A stretch of DNA of 25,118 nucleotides from Crenothrix polyspora. Lineage in GTDB: Bacteria > Pseudomonadota > Gammaproteobacteria > Methylococcales > Methylomonadaceae. Each line of letters starts with the position of its first letter. The stretch's first letter is position 1. The translations under genes and the position numbers were made by a program. The stretch spans positions 1 to 25,118 of the forward strand of contig CAMDOP010000012.1 of the NCBI GenBank assembly GCA_945903675.1, in the 5' to 3' direction. The notes below the pieces were generated by a model. The model did no database searches and was not told the DNA's origin. It saw nothing but the letters and a program-made list of their open reading frames with translations. Below, one piece after another: positions 8,429 through 16,110 of this stretch.

Positions 8429-8474
8429 AATGTGGGACAATAACAAAAACTAGCCTATTGTGTCCCATTACATT
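8429..8474. promoter_or_regulatory. Interrupted inverted repeat in the divergent yadG/gppA-like intergenic region
   Basis: The left arm (8429-8442) and right arm (8456-8474) share three complementary blocks in order: AATGT with ACATT, GGGACA with TGTCCC, and ATA with TAT, separated by small bulges on the right arm. It sits 82 bases before the yadG start and 84 bases before the GTG of the phosphatase gene. A site equidistant from both genes could be a shared operator or a leader hairpin. The role is inferred. Confidence 0.4.
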
Positions 8475-8557
8475 TTATACAAACCACAGTGATGGCTAGT
8501 AAAATCCGTGTAATATTATCAGATATTAACACGCCCCGCAGACAAATTGGATAACCC

Positions 8558-10057
8558 GTGCAGAATACTCCCCCTGAGTTCGTAGCCGCTGTAGATTTAG
8601 GTTCTAATAGCTTCCATATGATTGTTTGTAGCCTAAAAAATGGCAAATTACAAACCGTAGACCGACTTAAGGAGATGGTCAGGTTAGCTTCAGGATTAAA
8701 CTCAGAACAAATACTGGATGAAAAGACCCAACAGAATGCGCTCGCTTGTCTAGAGCGGTTCGGCCAACGAATTCACAACTTCCCTGCTGGCAGTGTCCGC
8801 ATAGTAGGAACCAACACCTTACGTATGGCCAAAAATGCTGGTCAATTTTTAATTAAAGCCGAACTCGCTCTAGGCCACCCTATCCATATCATTTCGGGTA
8901 TAGAAGAAGCGCGACTGATCTATGCCGGCGTTGCGCATAGCCTAAGCAGCAATGCCAATTTACGCTTAGTTATGGATATAGGAGGAGGCAGCACCGAATA
9001 TATTATCGGCGCTAATGATACGCCTCAAGAAAAAGAAAGCTTACACATGGGCTGTATATCCATGAGTAATAGCTTTTTTAAAGATGGTTTTCTATCCAAA
9101 ATGGCTTTTGACCAAGCCACCTTATTTGCTGAACAAAAATTAGAGCCTTTCCAAAATACGTTTAAATCCAAAAACTGGGATGAAGCCATAGGTTCATCTG
9201 GCAGTTTACGTTCTATAGCCAAAGTATTGCAAGCTAATAACTGGAGCAATAATGGCATTACTAAACAAGGTCTTGAAATACTGGTTAACCACCTCAATCA
9301 ATACACTCATATTGATGAATTAAACTTACCAGGTCTAGATATTGATCGTTTACCTGTCTTTGCTGGCGGCTTGGCAATTGTTTATGCCACGTTCAAAACG
9401 CTTAATATAGACCAAATGACTATATCTGAGGGTGCATTAAGAGAGGGTTTGATACAAGATTTATTAGGGCGTATTTATAATCAAGATATGCGCTCAGAAA
9501 CTGTAAATGCGGTCACTAAGCGCTATCATATAGACAAAAAACACGCCAAACGCATTAAAAAAACTATCCACATTATGTTAAGTCAATTAAGTACTAGCTA
9601 TGCCTGGGCTAATGACGAAAACTGTGTGCAATTTTTAAATTGGGCGGCTGATCTCCATGAAATAGGTATTGATATAGCTCATAGCCAATACCATAAACAT
9701 AGCGCCTATATTATAGGCAATGCTGATTTAGCAGGATTTTCTCAACAAGACCAACTATTACTGGCCTCGATAATTAGAGCCCATAGACGTAAATTATCAA
9801 AAACTATTTTTAATGAATTACCCTCGCCATGGAATATTCAGGCACCTTATCTAACATTGATTTTAAGATTAGCGGTAGTATTACACCGAAATCGAATCAA
9901 ACAAGAACTACCACTCTTTGAAATACAATTAATTAATTCCAAGATTACGCTTAAATTCCCTGATACTTGGCTAGATAATTCTCCCCTAACCCATGCTGAC
10001 TTAATTTTAGAAGCCGATTACATTAAAGCAGCGGGATTCAAGTTAGAATTGTCTTAA
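8558..10057 (+). CDS. Ppx/GppA-family phosphatase (exopolyphosphatase or pppGpp phosphatase)
   Basis: A 499-residue member of the ASKHA-fold Ppx/GppA family, which hydrolyses inorganic polyphosphate (Ppx) or converts pppGpp to ppGpp (GppA). Seen are the phosphate-1 loop FVAAVDLGSNSFHMIV at the N-terminus, RIVGTNTLRMAKN, the phosphate-2 loop MDIGGGSTEYI and the GSSGSLRSIAKV block. The C-terminal HD-like helical domain includes AADLHEIGIDIAHSQYHKHSAYI. About 500 residues fits the long, two-part GppA/Ppx form, and sequence alone does not separate the two activities. The start is GTG with a GGA about 7 bases upstream, placing DLGSNS 13 residues in, as usual. It is followed after 11 bases by a membrane-anchored unknown, probably in the same operon. 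Confidence 0.92.
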   Translation: MQNTPPEFVAAVDLGSNSFHMIVCSLKNGKLQTVDRLKEMVRLASGLNSEQILDEKTQQNALACLERFGQRIHNFPAGSVRIVGTNTLRMAKNAGQFLIKAELALGHPIHIISGIEEARLIYAGVAHSLSSNANLRLVMDIGGGSTEYIIGANDTPQEKESLHMGCISMSNSFFKDGFLSKMAFDQATLFAEQKLEPFQNTFKSKNWDEAIGSSGSLRSIAKVLQANNWSNNGITKQGLEILVNHLNQYTHIDELNLPGLDIDRLPVFAGGLAIVYATFKTLNIDQMTISEGALREGLIQDLLGRIYNQDMRSETVNAVTKRYHIDKKHAKRIKKTIHIMLSQLSTSYAWANDENCVQFLNWAADLHEIGIDIAHSQYHKHSAYIIGNADLAGFSQQDQLLLASIIRAHRRKLSKTIFNELPSPWNIQAPYLTLILRLAVVLHRNRIKQELPLFEIQLINSKITLKFPDTWLDNSPLTHADLILEADYIKAAGFKLELS

Positions 10058-10068
10058 GCGACGTATTT

Positions 10069-11337
10069 ATGAAAGTTATTTTACGTCTTATTTTAATGTT
10101 TCTGAGCACCCTAGGTATTTTGTGCGCACTACTCATTTTTTTTGGCATTAGCGACACACCGACTGTTGCTAATACCTGGACACTTACCCATGACGACATT
10201 ATTAGAGCAAAAAAAATATTATACGAAGGCTCTAAAACTAAACCTGATGAAATAGGCACCATTGAATTAACTCAACCAGATATCAATTTAGCTGCTAATT
10301 ATTTGTTTAATCGCTATCGAAAAAGTGCCGTCAAAATTGAATTAAAAGATAATGTCGTTCGATTTATCGTAACGATGTCCTTGCCAAAAAATTATCTAGG
10401 TCAGTATTTAAATATTAGCTTTCGCTTTGGTAACGAAGGTAACAATGAATTGCCTAGCTTAAAAAAATTTAAAGCCGGTGAATTATTATTGCCTGCTAAA
10501 TTTTCAGCCTTTGTTATCGACAACATCATCCGCCATACCTCACTCAATGAATACTTCATCTTAGCGACTAGACCTATTAAAAGTATTATTATTGATCAGC
10601 AAAAAGTCACCATTAGCTATCACTCTAGCTTAGAAAATCTCATACAAGCACAAAATGTATTAGCTGAAGGTGGCAACAATGCCAACCTTGATATTTATCA
10701 ACAAAAATTGTCTGAAGTCATAAAACAACATAATTCTGCATGGCGCTTATCGCTAGCAGACCTATTAAAACCTTTATTTACCTTGGCCTACCAACGCTCT
10801 ACTTTAGAAAATGCGATTGAAGAAAACAAAATGGTCATTGTCACGATCAATAATTATGTTAATCGTAAAGAAACCAAAAAGTTTTTATCAATACCTTTAA
10901 CAACGTTAAACACAGAAAAGCGCTACCCTACTTTTTTATATAAACGCGCTGATCTTGCCCAACATTTTATCGGCTCGGCTGCGATTACTGCAGCTATGAA
11001 CGATCAGGTCTCAAAAGCGGTAGGTGAAGAAAAGGAATTAAGTGACGCACAAGGTGGTAGCGGCTTTAGTTTTGTGGATTTAGCGGCCGATAAAGCCGGC
11101 ACTCGCTTTGGTGAAATGGCGACATCTTCACCAGAAAGCGCACGTAAACTTCAAAAGAAATTATCGGAAATTAAAGACTACACTGACTTTATGCCGGACC
11201 CATCGGACCTACCTGAACATATGGATGACACTGAATTTAAGCAACGTTTTGAGTCCGTTGATAGCGAGGTTTATCAAGCATTATCTAAACAAATTGATGA
11301 GCGAATTGTAGCTACGCCACTTTATAATACGCCTTAA
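10069..11337 (+). CDS. Membrane-anchored protein of unknown function downstream of the GppA-like gene
   Basis: A 422-residue protein with one N-terminal hydrophobic segment (residues 1-26, ILRLILMFLSTLGILCALLIFF) preceded by Lys and Arg, so it is an inner-membrane anchor or uncleaved signal with the rest in the periplasm. The body contains beta-rich stretches (KIELKDNVVRFIVTMSLP, YLGQYLNISFRFGNEG) and ends in a charged, probably helical tail. I recognise no catalytic motif and cannot name the family. It begins 11 bases after the phosphatase stop with no strong ribosome binding site, so it probably depends on upstream translation. A compact hairpin overlaps its stop codon, so the two-gene unit seems to end here. 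Confidence 0.8.
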   Translation: MKVILRLILMFLSTLGILCALLIFFGISDTPTVANTWTLTHDDIIRAKKILYEGSKTKPDEIGTIELTQPDINLAANYLFNRYRKSAVKIELKDNVVRFIVTMSLPKNYLGQYLNISFRFGNEGNNELPSLKKFKAGELLLPAKFSAFVIDNIIRHTSLNEYFILATRPIKSIIIDQQKVTISYHSSLENLIQAQNVLAEGGNNANLDIYQQKLSEVIKQHNSAWRLSLADLLKPLFTLAYQRSTLENAIEENKMVIVTINNYVNRKETKKFLSIPLTTLNTEKRYPTFLYKRADLAQHFIGSAAITAAMNDQVSKAVGEEKELSDAQGGSGFSFVDLAADKAGTRFGEMATSSPESARKLQKKLSEIKDYTDFMPDPSDLPEHMDDTEFKQRFESVDSEVYQALSKQIDERIVATPLYNTP

Positions 11338-11353
11338 ATAGGACACCTATTTT
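11336..11353 (+). terminator. Hairpin at the end of the GppA-like operon
   Basis: AAATAGG (11336-11342) and CCTATTT (11346-11352) form a 7-bp stem with a 3-base loop that begins inside the TAA stop of the preceding gene. Only a four-T run follows. It is a plausible but AT-rich intrinsic terminator. Confidence 0.5.
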
Positions 11354-11496
11354 CACCTGTAGCTGTTAAGAAATTAACGTAGCTTATAAAAGAGCAAAGT
11401 CGTCTCATTCAGACTATACTCAGCCCTAATTCTTTAAGCTATTTTAATTCAAAAAACTAGCCTACCACAGACCACGCTTTGATACGGAACCAGTAT

Positions 11497-12126
11497 ATGA
11501 AACGATTCAATTTTCCCAATCGCTTGATTTTAGCGTTTTTAATCACCCTTCCCATAATCGCGAAGGCAGATAACGTCTGGAGCTATCATCAAGAAGTTGA
11601 TAAATTAAGTAATCAATCGTTCAGCTATGCACAATCCCCACTCCCCATGCCCGGCTTATATGATTACCTTAAGTTAAAGTTGGTTTGTAAGGGTAATAAT
11701 TTACAGGCCACCATTGAAGCCAATAACCTAATTACCTCGCAAAGTAGTCGCTTTAATATCGATTATCAAATAGATAAAATGCCAGCCATGACTATCGCGA
11801 TGAAAACATTCCCAGATTCCAAGCGCAAAGGTTATACCGAAGAATTTGCAAAACAATTGGCGGAAGATTTATTAACGGGACAAACGTTACTTATTCATGT
11901 CAACACTATCATACGCACTGTGCTATCAAGCTCCATGCCCTTAACAAATGCTGACCTAACGATTAAGCAAGTATTAGCTGATTGCAACTTAAGCACTGAC
12001 AATGGCAAAGCGGCCACATCTACTTATAGTCTGATTGAATTTGAACAAAGCTTAAGACAATTACCACTCGATAAACAACAACGTGTTTTAGCTGAGCTGA
12101 AGAAGGTTATGGCTGATCTTAAATGA
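11497..12126 (+). CDS. Secreted two-cysteine protein resembling the TagO/VasI pattern
   Basis: A 209-residue exported protein. Residues 1-24 are a signal peptide with a basic start, hydrophobic core and AKA cleavage site. The mature part has an ordered pattern like that of the type VI accessory proteins TagO/VasI: Trp28, LKLVCKGNNL with Cys64, DYQIDKMPA, a small residue-rich L-x-G-x-x-L-x-I-H strand, and NADLTIKQVLADC with Cys163. The two cysteines probably form a periplasmic disulfide. No type VI genes are in the window, so the resemblance may only mean a shared beta-sandwich fold. I chose the ATG at 11497, preceded by GGAAC, over a TTG at 11479 that would add six residues. It is probably monocistronic and is convergent with the slyD-like gene. 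Confidence 0.72.
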   Translation: MKRFNFPNRLILAFLITLPIIAKADNVWSYHQEVDKLSNQSFSYAQSPLPMPGLYDYLKLKLVCKGNNLQATIEANNLITSQSSRFNIDYQIDKMPAMTIAMKTFPDSKRKGYTEEFAKQLAEDLLTGQTLLIHVNTIIRTVLSSSMPLTNADLTIKQVLADCNLSTDNGKAATSTYSLIEFEQSLRQLPLDKQQRVLAELKKVMADLK

Positions 12127-12137
12127 TAAACAGGCTA

Positions 12138-12166
12138 TTAACTTAAGGCAGAACAATTTAAGTTAA
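12138..12166 (+). terminator. Inverted repeat after the two-cysteine protein gene
   Basis: TTAACTTAA (12138-12146) and TTAAGTTAA (12158-12166) form a perfect 9-bp stem with an 11-base loop, 11 bases after the stop. The stem is AT-only apart from one G-C pair, and a short T-run (CACTTTTAG) follows about ten bases later, so termination strength is uncertain. Confidence 0.45.
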
Positions 12167-12268
12167 CCTCTCACTTTTAGACACAACCCATCTAATTGCA
12201 GTCAAAGGGTTAAGCCCGCCTTAATTTGTTAGCCGATAAACACTAGAATAATAGGTGTTTGTAGAATA

Positions 12269-12300
12269 ATCAGTGGCCTTAGCTATGAAAGACCACTGAT
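12269..12300 (-). terminator. Hairpin after the slyD-like gene
   Basis: ATCAGTGG (12269-12276) and CCACTGAT (12293-12300) form a perfect 8-bp stem with a 16-base loop, 11 bases downstream of the slyD-like stop on the minus strand. ATTATTCT follows in the transcribed direction. A second, weaker stem (AAACAC/GTGTTT, about 12239-12260) lies beyond it, so this convergent region carries stacked hairpins. Confidence 0.5.
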
Positions 12301-12311
12301 CCTTCGAACGA

Positions 12312-12791
12312 TTAGTGGTGGCAGCCTGCACCATGGATATGTCCATGATGGGCTTCTTCTTCGGTTGCCGCTCTAACGTCTATTACTTCAACATCGAAGG
12401 TTAAAGCTTGTCCCGCTAAAGGATGATTACCATCAACGGTTACTTCATTTTCATCATAGCTGATGACAGTAACAACACCAGTACCGTGACTTACATCCGC
12501 ATGAAATTGCATACCTACTTCAATTTCTTCAATACCTTCAAACATTTCGCGTGGAATAACCTGAATCATATCATCAGAAAGTTCACCATAAGCATGTTCG
12601 GCTTCTATACGTACTTTAAATTTATCACCAGCTACTTTGCCAACTAAGGACTGCTCTAATCCTGAAATAATATTCCCAGCGCCCTGTAAATAAACCATCG
12701 CTTCGTCATCGATTGAACTATCGAGCACTTCGCCTTCATCATTAGTGAGCGTATAATGTATTGAAACAGCCGTATTGTCAGCTACTTGCAT
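12312..12791 (-). CDS. slyD: FKBP-type peptidyl-prolyl isomerase, SlyD-like
   Basis: A cytoplasmic FKBP-type prolyl isomerase and chaperone of 159 residues. The split FKBP domain is clear: AVSIHYTLTNDEGEVLDSS at the N-terminus, then LQGAGNIISGLEQSLVGK, an insert-in-flap region (residues about 68-125) beginning near EHAYGELSDDMIQVIPREMF, and the closing strands HPLAGQALTFDVEVIDV. The tail is short and metal-ligand rich (HHGHIHGAGCHH): seven histidines and one cysteine at the end. In SlyD such tails bind Ni and feed hydrogenase maturation. E. coli SlyD has a much longer tail, and no hydrogenase genes are seen here, so a nickel role is only inferred. AAGG lies about 7 bases before the ATG. It is a single-gene unit with a 3' hairpin. 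Confidence 0.93.
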   Translation of the reverse strand: MQVADNTAVSIHYTLTNDEGEVLDSSIDDEAMVYLQGAGNIISGLEQSLVGKVAGDKFKVRIEAEHAYGELSDDMIQVIPREMFEGIEEIEVGMQFHADVSHGTGVVTVISYDENEVTVDGNHPLAGQALTFDVEVIDVRAATEEEAHHGHIHGAGCHH

Positions 12792-12945
12792 AATAAAACC
12801 TTTTGGTGTTTAAAAAACGCATCATAATATAGATTTATTAGGCGTTTGTCTGAAATAAATACAACAGTGTCTATCTATATAAAGTCCATAAGCGATAGTT
12901 CATTGCACTTAAGTTAAGCAAAAAACAAAACACTGGAGTGCTGAG

Positions 12946-12987
12946 CTTCAGCTATTGTCTTTTAAAACAGCTGAAGCTGTTTTACTC
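12946..12987 (+). repeat. Dispersed 42-bp hairpin element, copy A
   Basis: Matches copy B at 23259-23300 at 38 of 42 positions without gaps. Both copies have CTTCAGCTATTG, a 5-base variable spacer and a conserved right part. TAAAACAGC (12963-12971) and GCTGTTTTA (12976-12984) form a 9-bp stem with loop TGAA, flanked by A- and T-runs so it could terminate transcription on either strand. The leading GCTTCAGCT (12945-12953) can instead pair with AGCTGAAGC (12969-12977), a competing 9-bp stem. It lies downstream of the DUF1415 gene (minus strand). Confidence 0.7.
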
Positions 12988-13028
12988 TAAGCAACTCAAT
13001 ATCTTAACGGTGGGCAGTGAACAAATAG

Positions 13029-13586
13029 CTATGTACTTGTAGGGTAGCAAGCCGCTAATAAAGCCTTGATTTTAGCAAGACCCAACTGACGAGTTAAAGC
13101 CACATTGCGCTCGGGTATTGCATCCGTATCAGGGTAAGTATTAACCGCTCGGTCAATAGAAGTCTCACGCAACAAATGCAACATGGGATAAGGCGACCGA
13201 TTAGTATAGTTCGCAGCATCATCCCCTTCTGATTCATTAAAATAATAATCAGGATGAAAACTGGCTAATTGATAAATACCTTCATAGCCTTCATCAATCA
13301 GGACATCTTCAGCCATAGCCAGAAAATCTAAATAATCATCAAATAAACTAAAAGCTCCGGCATAAATTAGTAACGTAGTTTCAATGCCTGCATCTGTATT
13401 TAAACGCTCACATTCTTGCAGTAACTGCTGTAGGCACGTTTTTATTTTTCGCTCGTGGCTAACCGCATAAAAAATACTTCCTCGCTCCATTTCCCTTTTT
13501 GCAAAGGGACAAATACTGTATTCAATGATAATGGTTTTTAACCAAGCTTGGGTAGCATCTATCCAATGTTGATTTTGAAGATTCAT
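13029..13586 (-). CDS. DUF1415 family protein
   Basis: A 185-residue cytoplasmic protein matching the DUF1415 family of proteobacteria, function unknown. Diagnostic features are an N-terminal tryptophan helix (WIDATQAWLKTIIIEYSICP), the ICPFAKREMERG motif with a conserved cysteine, the central DYLDFLAMAEDVL and LASFHPDYYFN segments, and the SPYPMLHLLRETSIDRAV block with histidine and arginine that looks like an active or ligand site. The start codon is ATG 13586 with only a GAG upstream. It is 86 bases downstream of, and in the same direction as, the transglycosylase gene, so the two may share a transcript. The last few codons run into repeat-like DNA (a 12-mer at 13009-13020 recurs at 23919), so the C-terminal YPTST may be locally altered. 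Confidence 0.88.
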   Translation of the reverse strand: MNLQNQHWIDATQAWLKTIIIEYSICPFAKREMERGSIFYAVSHERKIKTCLQQLLQECERLNTDAGIETTLLIYAGAFSLFDDYLDFLAMAEDVLIDEGYEGIYQLASFHPDYYFNESEGDDAANYTNRSPYPMLHLLRETSIDRAVNTYPDTDAIPERNVALTRQLGLAKIKALLAACYPTST

Positions 13587-13672
13587 GTTTGGGCTCTAAG
13601 CATTTATAAAGAGTAATACAATCAATGACCGATGTAACAACTAAACTATATCCTGATAAGTAGATAGTTAGC

Positions 13673-14677
13673 CTACGGAAAATACTGTCTAGGGTTATTG
13701 GCAATTTCTCGTGCAGCCAAGAACTGGGCATAATAGTTCCTAGAAGCAAAACCGAATGCAGGTCCTTTGTAAGTATCTACAATTTGAACAAAATCACGCC
13801 CCACTTGATTTTGAGCTCGCTTCATACCGCCTATACCATGATTATAGGAAGTAATCGCTGCTGGCCAATCATTTAGTTTTTTATAAGCATGCTTTAAGTA
13901 GTTAGCCGCCCCCACAGCAGAAGCCACAGGATCTAAGCGGAGATCAATCTTATTATTATCAGGCATAAAGGTTTGCGCGCCAGACTTAGTAAATTGCCAC
14001 ATACCAACAGCTCCCGCAGAAGATTTGGCAGAAAACTGAAATGAAGATTCTACATGGGGTAAAAAAGCTAAGTCTTCTGGCAAGCCCGCGTCTTTAAATA
14101 TTCGTCTAAATTGTCGATCATAACGCTGACTAATATCTAAACCTTGTTTAAAGCGTTCACGTGTACCACGTTGAGATCGTATGCGTTCAGACGCGCCTGT
14201 AACTACAGGATGTATTTGCCGACCAAAATGAGTGAATTTAGCAATAATTTGCTTTTCGTTCGTATTCAAAGACTCGTTATTGCGTACTTTAGCCTCTAGC
14301 ACCAATAACTGTGCACGCCAATATTCACGGCGTTGACTAACTATGTTCTTTTGTTCACTCGTTAAACCTTCGCCCACATTGCCAGGCAAAACAAAGACTT
14401 CATAAATAACATCCATATAGCGATCATCATGCACAGCAACTTCTGATCGATGCCAAACGGCATAGGTTTTACGCCAAAAATCGACGGCCGGCTCTAGCTC
14501 ACCTGGTTTTAAGAAAGTTCCGTATTGAGTGGGATATTTATAAGTATTTTGTGCAGGCAGCGTACTTGAATCAGTAGCACTTATATCAGGCTTGTCTTTG
14601 TAAGGATCATTACTACAAGCCGTCAAACCTAAAACGAAGACTAAAAAAAACCATGCTCCTAACCCAGTGCGATTCAT
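13673..14677 (-). CDS. Membrane-bound lytic transglycosylase lipoprotein, MltD-like
   Basis: A 334-residue lipoprotein that should cleave the MurNAc-GlcNAc glycan strand from the outer-membrane inner leaflet. The lipobox is LTAC with Cys21, and Asp at +4 favours outer-membrane sorting. An N-terminal helical domain carries VDFWRKTYAVW and IYEVFVLPG. The SLT (family 1) catalytic domain begins near residue 185: catalytic Glu210 in LPHVESSFQ, then SAGAVGMWQFTKSGAQ and SYNHGIGGMKRAQ. These match MltD, but the C-terminal LysM repeats of MltD are absent: the protein ends shortly after the catalytic domain (ANNPRQYFP). It could be a compact MltD-type enzyme or a related SLT lipoprotein. GAGATC precedes the ATG by about 9 bases. 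Confidence 0.92.
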   Translation of the reverse strand: MNRTGLGAWFFLVFVLGLTACSNDPYKDKPDISATDSSTLPAQNTYKYPTQYGTFLKPGELEPAVDFWRKTYAVWHRSEVAVHDDRYMDVIYEVFVLPGNVGEGLTSEQKNIVSQRREYWRAQLLVLEAKVRNNESLNTNEKQIIAKFTHFGRQIHPVVTGASERIRSQRGTRERFKQGLDISQRYDRQFRRIFKDAGLPEDLAFLPHVESSFQFSAKSSAGAVGMWQFTKSGAQTFMPDNNKIDLRLDPVASAVGAANYLKHAYKKLNDWPAAITSYNHGIGGMKRAQNQVGRDFVQIVDTYKGPAFGFASRNYYAQFLAAREIANNPRQYFP

Positions 14678-14819
14678 GTGTTATTGATCTCTTATTAGCT
14701 TAATAATAATGCGGAATTGATGTAATTTAAACACATCTAGCTGAGTGTTGAAAGATCCATATCCTATTAACTGTTTTTACTAACCCTTCTAGGTATAGGC
14801 TCTTAGCCCCTGTTAAAAA

Positions 14820-14889
14820 AATACTATGTTAGCGCTATAAATTCGTAACCTATTTATGCACGATAAGAATGTTGGGTTAACATAGTATT
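14820..14889 (+). promoter_or_regulatory. 12-bp inverted repeat upstream of the alcohol dehydrogenase
   Basis: AATACTATGTTA (14820-14831) and TAACATAGTATT (14878-14889) are perfect reverse complements 46 bases apart. The right arm abuts a -35-like TTAACC (14888-14893), which is 17 bases from a -10-like TATATT (14911-14916). Two widely spaced identical half-sites suggest a looping or cooperative regulator, or a long-loop RNA stem. The promoter would leave only about 11 leader bases before the ATG, so the promoter call is weak. Confidence 0.42.
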
Positions 14890-14933
14890 AACCTAAGCGG
14901 AACCCTATGCTATATTACTTTACAAGGAACATC

Positions 14934-15983
14934 ATGACACAGACTATTGGCTACGCCGCTCTACAGAAAAATGCGCCACTGACTCCTTTCAGCTTTGAAC
15001 GTCGCGAGCTTCGCGCTACTGATATTCAAATAGATATACTTTACTGTGGCGTATGTCATTCTGATATACATCAAACCCGCAACGAATGGGGTGGATCAGT
15101 CTTCCCTATCGTACCTGGTCATGAAATTGTCGGTAAAATTAGCAAAATAGGCGATGCCATCACAAAGTTTAAGGTGGGTGACAACGTGGGTGTGGGTTGT
15201 TTGGTAGATTCTTGCCGCACCTGCCCTGATTGCCAGGATCATTTGGAACAGTTTTGCAATAAGGCGTCTTTTACTTATAACAGCCCTGAAAAACTAACGG
15301 GTGTTAATAATTATGGCGGCTATTCTAAGCAAATTGTGGTTGATCATGATTTTGTACTGCATATTTCAGATAAACTGATTCTTGCCGAGACGGCACCTTT
15401 ATTATGTGCGGGCATTACTACTTACTCACCTTTAAAGCATTGGAATATTGGCAAAGGCGATAAAGTCGGTATCGTAGGTCTTGGTGGCCTTGGGCACATG
15501 GGACTTAAATTTGCCCATGCCTTTGGTGCGCATGTAGTCCTTTTTACCACCACCCCAGCTAAAGCCGAAGATGCTAAAAGATTGGGTGCTGATGAAGTAG
15601 TGATTTCGACAAACACCGATGAAATGCAAGCGCATTTAGGTAGCTTCGATTTTATATTAAACACCGTTGCAGCCCCTCATAATTTAGATGACTATACGCA
15701 GTTACTTAAACGCGATGGTACCTTATGTTTAGTCGGTGTACCTGATCATCCGCATGTGTCACCCACCGTAGGTCATTTGATTTTTAAACGTCGTAGTATT
15801 GTTGGTTCATTAATAGGGGGGCTTAAAGAAACTCAAGAAATGTTAGATTTCTGTGCCGAACATGGCATAAGTTCAGAGATTGAAATCATCCCCATACAAC
15901 AAATTAACGAAGCTTATCAACGCGTATTAAAAAGTGATGTTAAATATCGATTCGTGATTGATTTGGCTAGTTTAGATAATTAA
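14934..15983 (+). CDS. yahK: Zinc-dependent NADP(H) alcohol dehydrogenase/aldehyde reductase, YahK-like
   Basis: A medium-chain zinc alcohol dehydrogenase of 349 residues, the same length as E. coli YahK, which reduces a broad range of aldehydes with NADPH. Catalytic-zinc ligands are Cys41 (YCGVCHSDIHQ), His63 (PGHE) and Cys158 (LLCAGITTYSP). The structural zinc set is Cys94, Cys97, Cys100 and Cys108. The nucleotide-binding loop is VGLGGLGHMG near residues 181-190, followed by a T-T-T-P sequence where NADP-preferring members have small residues, so NADPH preference is inferred. Long blocks such as DFILNTVAAPHNLDD and ETQEMLDFCAEHGI are nearly identical to YahK as I recall it. An upstream in-frame ATG at 14907 would add nine residues. 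The ATG at 14934 has AAGGA 5 bases before it and fits the family. It is monocistronic, with an inverted repeat upstream. Confidence 0.94.
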   Translation: MTQTIGYAALQKNAPLTPFSFERRELRATDIQIDILYCGVCHSDIHQTRNEWGGSVFPIVPGHEIVGKISKIGDAITKFKVGDNVGVGCLVDSCRTCPDCQDHLEQFCNKASFTYNSPEKLTGVNNYGGYSKQIVVDHDFVLHISDKLILAETAPLLCAGITTYSPLKHWNIGKGDKVGIVGLGGLGHMGLKFAHAFGAHVVLFTTTPAKAEDAKRLGADEVVISTNTDEMQAHLGSFDFILNTVAAPHNLDDYTQLLKRDGTLCLVGVPDHPHVSPTVGHLIFKRRSIVGSLIGGLKETQEMLDFCAEHGISSEIEIIPIQQINEAYQRVLKSDVKYRFVIDLASLDN

Positions 15984-16029
15984 TTTAGCTAATCTAAAAG
16001 CTTATAACAAATAACTCAAACACTTAATT

Positions 16030-16076
16030 TAGGCTTGCCGCAGCAATGCGCATTATCAGTATTGCTGGCAAGCCTA
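16030..16076. terminator. Strong shared hairpin between convergent yahK-like and murU genes
   Basis: Arms 16030-16047 and 16061-16076 pair over 16 bp (TAGGCTTGCC with GGCAAGCCTA, and AGCAAT with ATTGCT) with a 2-base bulge on the left and a 13-base loop. It sits 46 bases after the yahK-like stop and 34 bases after the murU stop, the expected place for a bidirectional terminator. There is no U-run on either side, so it may work as a processing or stabilising stem. Confidence 0.6.
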
Positions 16077-16110
16077 GTACCGTATTACTAAGCCAACATC
16101 ATTAGCGAGC

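Noticed and set aside
11479..11496. TTG start adding six residues to the secreted two-cysteine protein
   Set aside because: The ATG at 11497 has a GGA-containing ribosome binding site and gives a standard signal peptide.
12423..12647. Plus-strand frame inside the slyD-like gene
   Set aside because: It lies wholly opposite a well-supported FKBP coding region and has no signal of its own.
13522..13749. Minus-strand frame spanning the DUF1415/transglycosylase junction
   Set aside because: It overlaps two recognised genes in another frame, with no family motif.
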